Below are positions 11,579 to 25,100 of a DNA stretch of 64,000 nucleotides, piece by piece. The translations under genes were made by a program, and so were the position numbers. Source of the stretch: Brasenia schreberi (Eukaryota > Streptophyta > Magnoliopsida > Nymphaeales > Cabombaceae). Position 1 is the stretch's first letter; each line of letters begins with the position of its first letter. Location: the NCBI GenBank assembly GCA_036023115.1, contig JAYKKT010000073.1, positions 13,827,001-13,891,000 on the forward strand. The letters run 5' to 3'. The notes beneath the pieces are model-generated. The model saw only the letters and a program-made list of their open reading frames with translations. It had not been told where the DNA came from and ran no database searches.

Positions 11579-12772
11579 ATGCCATTAAGCTCTTCTGCGA
11601 TGGATCTAAAGTTTGGAAGAAGCCCCGCCCCATCACAGAACCCAGAAATGGACAAGGGTCGCAGGAGGGACTGCTCGGCCGAAAAGGCCTCTATTGACAA
11701 CCGGCTACGTAGATTGGAGAATGACGTAACCAATATTGAAGTCAGCCTCGAAACCTTGAGGGACGACGTACACAGCATACGAACCTTCGTGACACAGGAG
11801 TTCGAGTTGATGCGTGACGCCATCAGCATTTTCAAGAAAAACTGGGGCGAAACACTAACAAATCTGGAAGATCGGGTGGAAGAATTGTCTACCCGCTGTG
11901 TTAGTCGTGACGAAAATAATACAGCCGTTGAACAAAGGCTGGAAGCCCTCGAGGCGCACTATGAAACACTCGATCATGCTGTTCCAAGCGGGGCCTTAGC
12001 AACTCCCTTGCATGATGACATTACCCCAAAGCTTGGTCCATACTCAGGAGACCGAAGTGCCAAGGACCTCGACAACTTCCTTTGGCAAGTGGAAGAGTAC
12101 ATCAAGGCGTGGGACATTCAACGAGAGGACAGAAGGATCGGTATGGCAACATCGTTCCTGAAGGGAGATGCCCTTCTTTGGTGGAGACGACCCTCCATAG
12201 ACGTCGATCAGGGACTCTGCACCATCGACACATTTGAGGACTTTAAACGGGAGATACGGAGACAGTTTCTTCCCGAAGATCCGGAATACTTGGCTCGAAA
12301 AGACCTCATGCAGTTGAAACACGAGAAGTCCATCCGCGACTACATCAACAAGTTCAGCTCCCTCATACTGAACATCGTGACCATGGTAGAAGCAGATCGG
12401 TTCTTCTTCTTCATAAATGGGCTGACACATGAGGCGGAGCGTGAGTTGCGACAGATACGGGTGAAGGACTTGGCCTCGGTCATCAGTACGGTAGAGCGTC
12501 TTGCGGATGGCGAGCCGCGGAAGGATAAACGCCCCTACCGGCCCTATAGTCCAAAGAAGAAGCCTGCATACTACAATGACGGCACGGTGCCATACAACAA
12601 CGCGCCAAGAGAGACGCGTAGAATGGAAGGGACGAACACAGGCCGCCCCAAAATGAAAAAGCAGGAGGTCGGCCACAACGCGACAAAGGCAAGGCCGCCC
12701 TCTGATGCTACATTTGCCAAGGGAACCACTATACGCAGGATTGCCCCACAGCATCATCCTCCCAGCGGGTGA
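11579..12772 (+). CDS. Retrotransposon gag polyprotein, Ty3/Gypsy type
   Basis: The intact 397-codon frame codes for a Gag capsid protein that would package element RNA. The N-terminal about 130 residues are charged and coiled-coil-like (heptad-rich, e.g. SIDNRLRRLENDV). The retrotransposon-gag core follows: PKLGPYSGDRSAKDLDNFLW, ATSFLKGDALLWW, TFEDFKREIRRQFLPE, the typical YINKFSSLI block and FINGL. The C-terminus is Lys/Arg/Pro-rich. I could not find a complete CCHC zinc knuckle in frame, and the frame ends at 12772 before it would be expected, so the C-terminal part may be lost. It is intact as an ORF but sits in a pol-less element. Confidence 0.85.
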   Translation: MPLSSSAMDLKFGRSPAPSQNPEMDKGRRRDCSAEKASIDNRLRRLENDVTNIEVSLETLRDDVHSIRTFVTQEFELMRDAISIFKKNWGETLTNLEDRVEELSTRCVSRDENNTAVEQRLEALEAHYETLDHAVPSGALATPLHDDITPKLGPYSGDRSAKDLDNFLWQVEEYIKAWDIQREDRRIGMATSFLKGDALLWWRRPSIDVDQGLCTIDTFEDFKREIRRQFLPEDPEYLARKDLMQLKHEKSIRDYINKFSSLILNIVTMVEADRFFFFINGLTHEAERELRQIRVKDLASVISTVERLADGEPRKDKRPYRPYSPKKKPAYYNDGTVPYNNAPRETRRMEGTNTGRPKMKKQEVGHNATKARPPSDATFAKGTTIRRIAPQHHPPSG

Positions 12773-12801
12773 ACGCAATGGCTGTGGCGAAGCCGTAGAA
12801 A

Positions 12802-13182
12802 GTGGAAAATAAGGGTGAGGACGACGTGCATTTTTGCGATGCACTCCAAGTCTTCAAAGGAAAGGACCAGCGCAACTGGGTGCCAATGCTGAGGGAACAG
12901 GATGGATTGTTCTACATCAGGGCGCGACTGAAGGGGACAGAGGCCCGGGCCATGATCGACTTGGGAGCTTCGCACAACTTCATGTCTCCAACAGAAGCAA
13001 AACGGCTAGAACTTCACATTACTAGGACCAACGCCGACATCAAGGACGCGCTGGGCAAAGTAAATGACGTCAAGGGGACGGCAAACAAAGTCATCCTCAT
13101 GATTAGAGATCGGCGCACTAGAGTAGACTTCTTTGTGGCAGACGTTGAACATCTCATGGTCTTGGGTTCGGCATTCCTTTAG
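12802..13182 (+). pseudogene. Retropepsin-like aspartic protease remnant
   Basis: The translation has the retropepsin signature in the form MIDLGASHNFMS where DSGAS is usual, then a VEHLMVLGSAFL end resembling the conserved ILG-x-x-FL strand. It corresponds to the Gypsy protease that normally continues into RT, but it ends at 13182 and no RT follows. It lies downstream of the gag frame within the same element. Confidence 0.75.
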
Positions 13183-13336
13183 GAAGAAGATGCACACCCC
13201 AACCTCAAGGAGCAACGTCTCTACTTCGACGGAGACAGTGACCGATACAGCACCTCATCTTCAACGTCAGGCGAGTCAAATGAGCTACGACCCTCTGGCC
13301 TCAGGATCCTCCGACCTTGCACGACCCCAACAGGCA

Positions 13337-13462
13337 ACAAAGGGACAACGCTCACTGCGACTGCCCCAACAACTCACACAAGAGGGACAGCGTTAACTGC
13401 GGCTGCCCCATCAACCAGCTCCAAAGGGACAGCGATCACTGCGGTTGCCCCATCAACTTGCA
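13337..13462 (+). repeat. 42-bp minisatellite, three units, in frame for a Cys-rich 14-residue repeat
   Basis: AGGGACA recurs at about 13341, 13383 and 13425 with 42-bp period. Because 42 is a multiple of three, one plus-strand frame (13317-13556) reads a repeated QRD-x-x-x-C-x-CP(I/N)N peptide. That frame has no family match; whether it was ever translated is unknown. Confidence 0.75.
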
Positions 13463-13649
13463 GGAAGGGTATGCTCCATTCATCGACATTGCCCCAAGCC
13501 CCACGGAAGGTGCAAAGTTACCGCGATGTATTGATGCGGCACACCACACACCCTGAAGTGGAACAGGCACGATCAAGCATCCACTGGTGCGGGGGATGGT
13601 AAGGACGTTGCCGTTGTCGAGGGTGGCAACGATTTTGGGTGGGGGAGAA

Positions 13650-14054
13650 TGTAACCCGTTAAACTGCGAACTGTACATAGCCTTTTTGGCTCTCTTGTAA
13701 AAACTCTCATTTTGAGGGAAGACACCCCAACTAAGTCAGTTTCGTGTGTGGGTGCACGCACTCTCGTCTTTGCTATCAAAATTCTCCTTGCCTTAAAGTT
13801 TCCTTGCTTTTAAGTTTCCGTGCACTTGTGATCAAACCGCCTCCTTGCCTTTGTCGTTCGAGTGAGTGAGTCTCTGAGTGCCAAGGCGTCGACACACTTG
13901 GTACTCGGGAGAGGGACATCTCACGCGCCATTTTGGGAAGTCGGTGGCCAAACCCCAACACTCAGGTAAAATCCGCTAAGGCTTACTTGGTCCCGAGGCC
14001 AAGCGCCGGTCTCGAGAGAACCCGTCAGCGTCTGGCGACGGTTTACCCGTGACA
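13650..14054 (+). repeat. 3' LTR of the Gypsy-type element
   Basis: It starts TGTAACCC immediately after a polypurine tract and ends GTGACA. It is about 405 bp, and its last bases match the relic before the primer-binding site at 11512-11546. Confidence 0.8.
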
Positions 14055-14058
14055 AAAG

Positions 14059-16168
14059 AAAGAAAATGCAATACGAGTTTTAAACTTGGAACCATATTTA
14101 ATAAACTGACGACTTATCAATAAGTTGGGTACAGCTTGATGGATATCGTCAAACGGGCGATGGTGGTAGCTGTCGGAAGTGGAATATGTCCTAACATGAG
14201 CTTCATTCCTATCACATCCATTCCCATGATGCACCTTTAACTACTTACTTGGGAAAAGTTGTGGTACTGAAGATTGAGCAAACCAAACTTGTAGGCAGTA
14301 GCAGATCTAGGATGAGTCGAGGTGAGGCATTTGCCAACTCGAAATTTTGAAAATCAACTTAAAGTCTATAGCTCATAGTTAGATCCACGGGCTATAACAC
14401 AGTCCCGAAACCATTCAAGGGACTATTCCCCCCACCCCAAGAGTTTTTAGATCTGCCAATGGAGGCAGGTTTGTGGTTACAACGGGAAGCATGAAGCCAG
14501 GTATGCATGCCCCTGATGTCGAACTTGCAGCCAACATCACATGAGTCAAGATCCCTAATCGGTGGGCTAACACCCGGAGTACACACTCAGAGGTATATTT
14601 ATCTTAATGTGTCGGTCTTGAAAACTAAAAAGAGAAAAGAAACGAAAATGTGGTATTTTATAGAAGCATGCACTTCCCCTAAAGCTAATATTGCATCTAT
14701 TAGATATAGATCAAGCTTGTCGGTGAGTAGCTCTCACTCATGGACAGCAATTCAAAGAAGTTCAAGCCAAATTAATTATTCCAACTGATTGCATGCTGGC
14801 ATCAACAGTTGACTCTATGGCTATCAGCTTCAAACAGCTCCTATTCGGCATAGATACACATAGCAGAGTGTTTCAGATTACAAAGTAAAAGAAGATAATG
14901 AAAAATAAAACTGTATAGCCTTAAATTTGTGGAATTACGGGTAGGATATAAGGACCCAGTGAATCAACAAGCAATTTAATTCTGGAGATTGGTTGTTCAT
15001 CACTGCAACTTCAATCTTGTTGTTTTCATATCCAATACTGGCATTGCCGTGAAACCAGCCGAGCCTGCGTTTTTTTTCGTGAATTAAGGGTGGCAAGGGG
15101 TTGGAGTATTGTTGTCGATATACAGACTAGGTAACTTAATTCAAGTGGTTTGACATTCACATACTCCTTAATGCCGGGTATATCAGCAACATCAGGCAAT
15201 AAAGTATTCTTCAAATTTCCCTGTTATCATTCTTGGATAATCCGCTCGGTGACTTATCATTTCACATCATTCCTGGTAAGAAAACCTGTAAATTGAACCT
15301 CCTTTTCTCTCCTATTTTCACTTCTTTTGTCATATTTAGGGGGAATTGCTCCATTTTCTTATAGTTGTGAAAATACGAGAACAAATATTGGAAGCATACG
15401 CCTTTCTTATACGTAGTCAACCTAGAGCTAAGCAAAATCCTTACCGTCACAGAGTCGCAAAACATTAAGGTACATGTCATATCGAGTAGGAAAGCATTAT
15501 GGTGGTCTATCCTTCAACAGTGCAGATAAATAATGAGTGGCTTTATGGTTCAACGCTTACTGCTGAATATCACCTCGAAAATAGGTGCCTTCCTTGATCA
15601 TATGTCGGCCCACAAGATGTTCATGGCATGACTTTGGTGTTTAATTTGCATGATAATATCAGAATTGTCGGGGTCGGTGCAGCACCAACTGCTCCACTTC
15701 GATAGAAAGTCCATACGTTGTGAGAACCCAACAAAGTTGTGTCAGTGGTCTTGGAGTGTATGTTCCTCTTTGACACCTTACAAGAATTTCACTTATTGCA
15801 TACAGATTGAACAAAATGAGGGAACACCAACAGCACAGAAACAGATCGACTGGCTTCGAGGATGATCTTTCTCAGTTACAATGACGTAATCTAGAAGCGT
15901 TTAAATGCACAGCTTTTCGCTTTCTTTGCTCAGGAGAATGGTTCAAATGCTTCACCAACTCTTGGACATTAACAATACAAGAACGCCGCACAAGACATGC
16001 GCTCCACAATGTCTTGCAATAACTCTTCTGCAAAACTGTTGAACCTTTTTACTAACAGCCACCTTAGTATTTCTTCCATAATCCTTGCGCCACAAAAAGC
16101 CAGGTTCTTCAGTCATTGAGCATGAAAAGGAAACCCATATTTCAACGCTACCAATCAGAAGTGAAAAT
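14059..16168. other. Intergenic stretch between the Gypsy-type element and the WD40 gene
   Basis: No exon, transposon terminus or RNA gene could be supported. Short open frames on both strands (e.g. 14507-14788, 15650-15865) show no family resemblance. The WD40 gene's 3' untranslated region lies at the right edge, below 16169. Confidence 0.5.
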
Positions 16169-19100
16169 CTACGGACTGTTGATCTTGTGCAACCCGATTT
16201 GAAGATCAGAGGATATAGAAATCAGCACTGGGAATCTATGGTGCCATACTGCTTTGAAAACTCGCTTCTGATGAGCCCTCACGGATTGAGAAGGAATACG
16301 TGCATTGTACCGGATATCAAAAATGTGTATCATAGGGTCTGTTGAACCCGATGATAGGTAGAAACCATCGGGAGACCATGCCTGGGCTATTAGTGCTGAT
16401 TGTGAATCACTGGTCTCCTGTTTCCACCCAAACGCATGGATTTCCTGTCGTACTCTTATATCAAACAGCCTAAGTTGCTTCTCCGGTGCCCTGCAAATGT
16501 ATAAAAATTAAATACGAAAAGCTTCTCCAAGCGGCATCAAAGTTCAGACGGTCAACATATAGAAGCATGAAGCAAGAACAAACCCTTCCCACATCAACAC
16601 TAACGAGACAATGACCTACCCAATCCCACAAGCTCTCGCAGATCGAAGTTTTATCTGTGAAAACATTTCAAAACTTCTTTTTTACTTTGACAGAAAAATT
16701 TAAAAGCTAAAATTCTGGAAGTACATCCAACATGGCTACAACAACTAAGCCTTTTCCCATTCTAGATGGCACATCCAACATGGCTAGAAAAACGTTAATA
16801 TGAAACAAGCCATCGAATCTAGAGTGAGATCAGATCTAGGTAAACTTCAAATATCTCAAGTCAGCTCTGAATGCACAACCATTTCTTTGCCAGTCTGAGT
16901 TATAATCTTATCCACATCAAAGAAGGGCTAGCCTAGGTAGCAAACAGGCATATTAGGAAACAGACAGCAATACGACAATAATTGTCCGGAAGCGAAGCTC
17001 AGAGAAAGCATTACCTTGTAGAATCTGTTCTTTATCAGCTTTTGAATTGAATTAGCACCAAAAAAACAGGGACACAATTAAACGAAAGCTATGTCACAAA
17101 GGTGAGGGTGGAGGTGGTGTTTTGGTATACTACTTTGAAAACCATGGGCACAGCAACGTGAAAACAAATAAAAACTGTATATATACATACTTGCACGCGC
17201 ACACACACACACACATATATATATTATAATATAATTGATAGCATCTCATGAAATTATAAGAAACTGTTAGTTTTCAAGAGTTAGTAGTCACTTAATGTGG
17301 CACTTTAACTATCTTAAAGATAGAATTTATAGTTAAATTAATTTAAATAATTAGTGCCAAGTCTGACATGGCATAAGTATCATAATGTAGGACACGGTTT
17401 AGCTGAGCTGCCTGTGTGACATATATTGAAGGACATGTTCTGTAGTCTAGGCATGAACGCTGATAATACGGAAAGCAGTATAGCAGCAACAAACCCCTCC
17501 CTGATGGACATCGCTAAAAAAAACAACGGACATGACAGTCACAGTTTTCACCATTGAAAAACACAAAGGATAGAGCATGACATGGGAATGGATTGGACTA
17601 TCCCTCGACACACGGTGTAACTATGCATACAGCCCAGAGGTTCAAACAATATCAGAAGGCCACAAAAGGATAAGCTGCTCTCGGAGGATAATTCCAGATA
17701 TTTTCTAAGTAGAAGCATATCCCGGCAATAAGCACTTACGCAGTCTGCACCATGAATAAGTTGAAATCAGAAGGATTTGGCAACACTTCCATGCACTTGC
17801 TGTCAACCTGAAGCTTGACATCAACTTTTCCTCCATCAACATCATATCCAATAATTCGTTTGTCAGCACCAGAAGACATGACCACATTCTTTTGATGCAT
17901 TCCAGCAACTCCCATGACTGCAGAAGAATGGGTATACCTGTGAAGTAGCTTTGGCTTCCAAACATTTCCTCTATCTTTTTCATTCCAGAGAATAACGGCA
18001 TGGTCACTTCCACCAGTGACAAAACATACAGTACTCCAAGGCATGAATTTGATACCATTAATGATACCCTTATGATGAGGTTTCTCCTCTAAAAAGGTGA
18101 GTCTCTTCTGCAGAAAAAGATAAAAGTATTTTCACATTAAGCTAGAACATTTTCCACAGACGCACCTCCACATGTCAACTATGAGGCTTCACTAGAATGC
18201 GTCCCTCAAAATTGAGGATCTTTAACACGTGGCTGTAATAACTAGCACACAATTATATCAAGGCAACCATTTTCTATTTAATAGCAAATGATGATGCTAA
18301 CAGCTAATAAGGACCCAGAACAATTCCTGCTTCAAATAAATATGTAATACTATAATTATGCACATGAAAATAGATGCCAGTGCTACGAGAGAAGTTCAGT
18401 GCTACAATCTCGTACACAATTTCAGCTACTTTACTTTGACAGTTTAGCAAAAAGAACACAAATAGCCACGTTATGATACTGAATCTGAGAATTGTCACAA
18501 TCTTTCAGTTCCACATAAGGACAACCTTTTGTATGGATCTCAAAAGTTTGGCATGATTCTTCCCTGCATATTTCGCCCAGTTAGTCATAATCACCCCCAC
18601 GTATTTTAATTATATACATACATATCACATGCACCAGTTGTTTGCCATTTATGTGAAGGTTAAGATCATGAAAAGTGATTATACAGGAAACTACAGAAAC
18701 ATAGTGGCTAATTTTAAAATACACGAATAAAGTTGGTTATTTGGTTCGGTTTCCCAGTTTAAAGTTGATTATACCAAACCCATTTAGTATGGAAGAAGGT
18801 TTGCTTTTGTTGCTTAAATTCAGTTATATTCCTGAAACGTGTTTATATGTTCATGTTTTGAAATTAATTTTATAATTTTACATTTTTGAATGATTATTTT
18901 GCTAATTTACCAGTCAGGTCACGTAATCCCCTAGGAGGTCAGAAATAACCTCCACATGCTGATGCAGATAACATAGCTAAAAAAGTAAAGTGATATTGCC
19001 ACGAACTTTGTGCAAATAGTTTCATTATTTCAACAATGGATGGAAACATGAAGGTCTTGCTACCTTCGTTCAGCTTTCTCATTACTATCATTATGTCTAG

Positions 19101-22100
19101 ACATTGGTTCCTTTCGAGAATATTTCCATGCATAAAACTGTGATTCAACTGTTGAAACCAAACACTATTTTGCAGTGCTTACTCAAAAAGTAAGTAGCTA
19201 GTTAACAATTGTAAAATCAAGGAATCTCATTACTGTTCATCTATTTAAGGGATTCAAACTCTTTCATCTGAATGCTCGAGGTTGCTCAGAAAACCAAAAT
19301 AATCCCCATAGATTCACTTTGTGGCATCAAAAAATCATAATAAGAACCATAACAAATCTTTATTCATATTGTATCACACAGGAGGACCAGAATATATAGG
19401 TGCTGCTTAGTTTTCTTCTATTTCTGCACAAATTGATATGCTTTTTCTCTAGCGCTCAACTTTTATATTGCACAGCATGTGTTACTGGTGGTGGGGAAAC
19501 AAAAAGCAGCAGAGATTGCAGGTTTTCCTGCTGTTATTTGACAGGGTTCAGTGCATAACTATTGAACTTTAAAGGAGCCAAGAGCAGCAAGACACAAGGT
19601 CTATAAGAAATTAGAAAAATGCTCTATTGAGTAATCATAATTATGTTCCTTACTTCTTTGGATGCATTCAAGTTAAGGATTGAGATTTGAGAATCTCCAT
19701 CATCGGCAGTATAAGCAGCAAATAAGCTATCACCACTGGGGTGCCACGTTATGTCCTCAGGCCACCTCCTATTTGGAGATACAGAGTCTGTTGAACTCAA
19801 CAACGACACACTAGCTCTGTCATCAAGCAGCAATTTATCAAATTTATAACCCAACATGAAAAACATAGACAGTGAAAAGAAAAAAGTTGAGAGGAAACTA
19901 GATACTGCAGCTACAATATTCTCTGTAACATTGTACACGTCTGTGCATGGAAAATGTGACACCATTTTGTAACTGCACCACACATTCATACAAATGTAGA
20001 CACAAAAATACACAGATCATACATATTACAAGTATATACATCATACACATACATAGATAAATATGTTATATTGTGTGCATATGTATATATACACATATAC
20101 ATACATGTGTATGTATATATACACATATACAAACATATATTATATATATATGTTGATTAATATAGAAATACATAGAAGGAGCGAGAGGGAGGAAGAAGCA
20201 GATGGTGACCATTTGCAGCAGTTCAAAGACCCACTGAGTGAAGGCATAGTCAAATAGATTGAGTCCCAACAAATGGTGCATGTTACACGTTTTGAATGTA
20301 TAAAAAGGAACCATGAACAAAAGTATCTTAATCCGAGTCAGTAAAAAGCCTACTCAACCAGATTGCCAAAAGAAAAAAGAATGTGGTGGGTGGAAGTCAA
20401 TACCCGGCCCATTGTCCTAACTATTTGGTACAGTATCTCGGACCTTGTTAATAAGCTTACTTAAGAAAGAAGCATTTGTAGAGGACCTGAGTCAATCCCC
20501 CCTTACTAACATCCTAACACTAGGTATGGCATCTTTTTCTACACACACATGCATGCACGTGCACGCAACGCGGATACACATAACCACGTACATATGGAAA
20601 ACCAATTGGCTACACTCTTCTGGTATGGTAACCCTTAACCTAAAACATTGACCTTGTTTGAGACATCAAGGATCCAAAATCCTAGAGCACCTACATCCAG
20701 TGTTGTCTAACGCGTATCGCTGGGCTCCACGATACCGGCGTATCGTATCGTATCGTACTTTAATATTAAAATAATACAAAAATTATTTAAAAAATCAAGA
20801 AAATTAGTAAAAATCCGGAAAAAATCTTATAATTGCTTTAAATTCATATAATGCAAAGTTTAGCACAGATTGAACATTCAACATTGAACAATTGGATCCA
20901 AAATTACATATTTTGAAGCAAAAAATGAAATACATTTATATTTTACATATTTTAATTTGTATTAGGATTATTAACTAAATAATCTTCATCTTCTACTTGA
21001 TAAAGATTCAAAGTTTCTCATCACCTTCTGCTTTAAAATGAAAATCTTCATCTCCTTCGTGATGTTGCTGCACTTCAAATTAATTCATGCAATGTCTTTT
21101 TCGGTTAGGAGTGCATTTTCTCCGTTATCTTCCATAATCCACTCATCTAATATATCAAAATTAACAAACTGCTATCTTTGTACATGTAGTTGTCATATTT
21201 ACTAATTTTCATATGTGAGCAAAACAATGAGCTCAATTTCTTTGATTATTGACTCTATGACACCTCAGTGATGTGATATTATTACTTGATGATATCCCTT
21301 TTTCTCTTACAATTAGCTTTTTAACTAATGCTTGGGCTTCATTTCTCACTTCCCAGACTGAGTTAAGCCTCACACACGTTGATCATGTTCAACTCAATGG
21401 AAGTCACGTAAGGTGAACCCTAAAATAGTGAAGTTGTGAAATGCCCACTCAATGAACCGAGACAACCAAATGTTTTTAATTGTTTGCGATCTCATGAAAT
21501 TAGAAACTGCTAGCAGAAATATACCTAAAAGTTGGCTACAGAAAGGAAAATGATTTTGTCACAATTTTTATTTGTTTATAAATTATTTTTATTCAATAAA
21601 TAAAATTATAAACCCAAATTACAAGCATAGGGAAGTGAAGAGAGGCCAGAAAACTGCAAAAAAATTAAAAATTAAAAATTTTGAAAAAAAAAAATTGGGC
21701 GTATCGTGGCTTCCCACGATGCGATATGGATAACACTGCCTACATCAGTGTTTTACCAAGACAACGGATGCTAAAACTGTAGAAGCACCACTAGTTTTCC
21801 AAAGTTCAAAAGTTCGATAAAAATCTGCATAATTGCATGCATGGAAGAGATGCCAAATTGTTGAATGAAGAAAATACTCAGCAATATGTGAAAGTAATAT
21901 GGTATACCCCTTTGATTGGACCTCCCATAATTTAACAACTCCATCCAAGGCACTGCATAATGAGGAAACCACATTAATTATCAGATGTGTATGTAATTCA
22001 AAAACAAAAGTAGCAATGTTAGCAGCAGCATGTGACACACATCACGTGCGTCCTGCCCCATGCATTTCACCCCTGCAAGATTCCTGATTTATATGGATGT

Positions 22101-25100
22101 TTAAATGTCCCCTGGGTGCATGCAGGCCCCAGTGCCCATGCACACACAGGCCCAGGGTCCAGCCAACCCTTGCTGTGTGTGCAAAGACCTCCTTAAGGCC
22201 AACTTAAGCCTTTTGAAGACCTCTAAGTGCAGGGATACCCAGAGCTTTTCATTACAAGGATTGAAAATTGATTCACAAAAAGAACTTGGCCTTCAAAAGC
22301 TGAAAAGCAATCCATGAAAGTGTACAAACATGCGTCACACATTAAACCAAGCTGATGGTGTAACATTCCTAACCTAATTGAGTATGAGACCCTACAAATC
22401 ATGACCATTTGGAGAGGAGCAACTGAACGTTTTCCAGTTCTACAAAACTCTCATATTCATTTCGAATAAACTTCAATTGCCTTCTTAGCTATAAATGTGA
22501 CAAAGCACATAAGTAGCTTTCCTAGCTAAAAGTTATATAACAACATTTAGGAGATAACAATATCAATTCCAGTTTTCAAGATAGTTTGCCAGATAGATTG
22601 GCATGGATGTGTATATTTATGGCCAGAATTTTTATGGTACTACTAGACAAACATGTGGGAATTATGCTCTCCTTAGCTACCTCAGACTAGCAGCTTGCAA
22701 ACATACAATACACACAACACACAGATGGGATACAGAAACTCCAACTTTGAACTTGGGAAACAAAGGTAGACGGATATGAGGACACAGCTAAACCTGAAAT
22801 ATGACATTAGGCGAAAGAACATGTTTACAAGACATAAATCCCAATTATAGCTTTGTGAAAGCTTCTAATGACCCAATTAAGAAAGTATGAAAGGCCATTC
22901 ACAGCAGGTGAGGTGTTTTGTCCTTTTACATCGGCCAGTGAGAATTTTGACAGCCCAAGTAATCAACCTCAACTCTTCTTCGCACAATCATTCCGATGGC
23001 AGAAAAGGGAACATTTCAAATGACCAACTAACACACAGCCTTTCCTATACATGGCTAGATATAAGTTGTTAGGACAGATAAGACGATTACCTTGTTACAA
23101 AGAGTTCATCGACCACTGGATTCAAAGCAAGACTTCTCAATTTTCTCTTATGCTGGCTTGCAACATTCATGCTTGGCTGGATGCGGATAATGAAAGGGCT
23201 TGAGCAACTACGTATAACAGGAACTAAATCTCTATGTTCTTTTTTTACTACATAAGCAAAATAGAACAAAATCTTAGTACATAATGGACAGGCCGAAAAA
23301 GCATCTATTCAGTTAAGGATACCATCGAAACAATGTTATTATACCACAGCTGCGAAGCAATTTATCATTTTTCTGATCATATGAAAGTCTGCCAGATACC
23401 TCTCCTTGTACAGCAGCATCTACATCGGTAGGCCCTGTCAATGTTCCCATTTGAGAACCAACTGATACCTTCATGCTGCTCTCTGACAGTTTCCGTGTTT
23501 GCCCAACTTTGGTACTCAAGGCAGGGATAAGAAGTTGAGGCCTGGTTCCATTTTGAAATGGGGATTGACCAACACTAGCATGCGGGCTACTTCTGAATCC
23601 AGCTCCAACTTTGGCCTTTCCCATGCCACCACCTATGGCAGCTTCTGATTCTCCACTATCACGCTTTCTTTTAAGGTGATTTAACTTTGACTGGGAGTCA
23701 TTCAAACTTTTCTTGGTCTCTTCTAACTGCACTTTTCAATAATATAAATAAACCATGAATATTGGGAATTCCAACAGATGGCAGCTACAGAACTAATTGC
23801 AGTTCAATAGCTTAAATTTGTGCATATTTATCGTCTAACTATCACCGTCAACAAACAATGTGTATATTTGACCCCCTTGGAGCTTGCATTGCATGGACAC
23901 CTGTGTTATTCAAATCCCTTGCACAGATACCCTTTCAACATTCTTACAGTTTATTTGCTTAATGAGGATGATTAAAAGTAAAGTTGAGCATCTGATAAAG
24001 CTAGTCAATGGAAAGTTAACCATCCTTGGTTAAGAAAATCAATGGACAAAGTGTTGGAACAAGTGTAAGCTTTCAAGGGATTTCTTACAACATGGATACA
24101 CAAGTAGTGTGAGTCTAAGAGAGGTATATACACAAATTTGTATCCACCAATTCTAACAACTGATTGCAGAGTTGATCACTTGGACCTTTTAATTCATAGA
24201 TGTGGATCTTGGATCTATGAATGGGAGTATTCCCGATACTCACAAAGAAAAAAGTAAGTGACTTCGACAAAAAGAGGTGTGACTTGGACAAAATGAAACG
24301 AAGTGCTCTTTCGAATCCGTGAAACAACTCTCAGAGGTCTTTTTTCCTTTCTGAAGATACAGGAGAAAAACACCTTCCCTTCAAAGAAATCTAAATATCT
24401 TCTTCCTCAGACCTCGTATTGGGTGAATTAGATATGTTGGCATTCCATGCTTCCTTCTTCTTTCATGTACTTCTTGGTCATGTTGAATAGGACGAACTGA
24501 CCTGGGGTCCCAACAGGAAAATCGATGTTTTACTACTAATCACAAATTTCATCTTGGATCCAACTGAAGATTTCATGACCTGGGTCAGTGTCCATCTGCT
24601 GGGAGTTTTGGGTTTAATACCAATATTTTAGCAACAAATCTAATCAATCTAAGTGTAGTGCTTGGTGTAGTGATCTTTTGGGGAAAGGGAGTGTGTGTGT
24701 CTTATATGGAATTTCTTATAATTTGGATATGCTATTTTGGGGATATGCAGAAATCTCTTTCATTATCACAGTGATCCTCAAAAGAACACAATTTGTGTTG
24801 AATAAAGTATATACTTCAACTTTCCCAGCATCTACACCCGGAAAGCCGTATGCTTTGGAAGAAGCTTGCACAGTTCAAATAGAAGGATCTACTTGAACCA
24901 AAATGCCCAGCGATCCCCACAATCCGAAACCAAGCTGTTGGAATAGGTTCGGCATTCAGCAGCCAAGCACAAAATCTTGGCAATCTTCTCTATCTAATGA
25001 ATGGTGATTCCTTATTCTTATTGGCACAATTTCAGACACAACTAGTACATTCCAAAATAAGTATACATGCAAATTTCTTAAATATCAACCACAACTATAA

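Larger units (their letters stand above)
11512..14058 (+). mobile_element. Internally deleted Ty3/Gypsy-type LTR element without reverse transcriptase
   Basis: The order is: last about 35 bp of a 5' LTR (11512-11546), primer-binding site (11547-11560), gag ORF (11579-12772), a broken protease (12802-13182), a non-coding part with a minisatellite (13337-13462), a polypurine tract (GGGTGGGGGAGAA, to 13649) and a complete 3' LTR (13650-14054). The 35-bp match at 11512-11546 is identical to 14024-14058, so the left LTR was almost wholly lost. There is no trace of RT, RNase H or integrase; the element either lost pol by deletion or belonged to a non-autonomous family. No target-site duplication can be shown because the left end is missing. 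Confidence 0.85.

Noticed and set aside
12044..12844. 266-codon minus-strand open frame over the Gypsy gag
   Set aside because: It mirrors the gag coding region; the plus strand has recognisable gag blocks.
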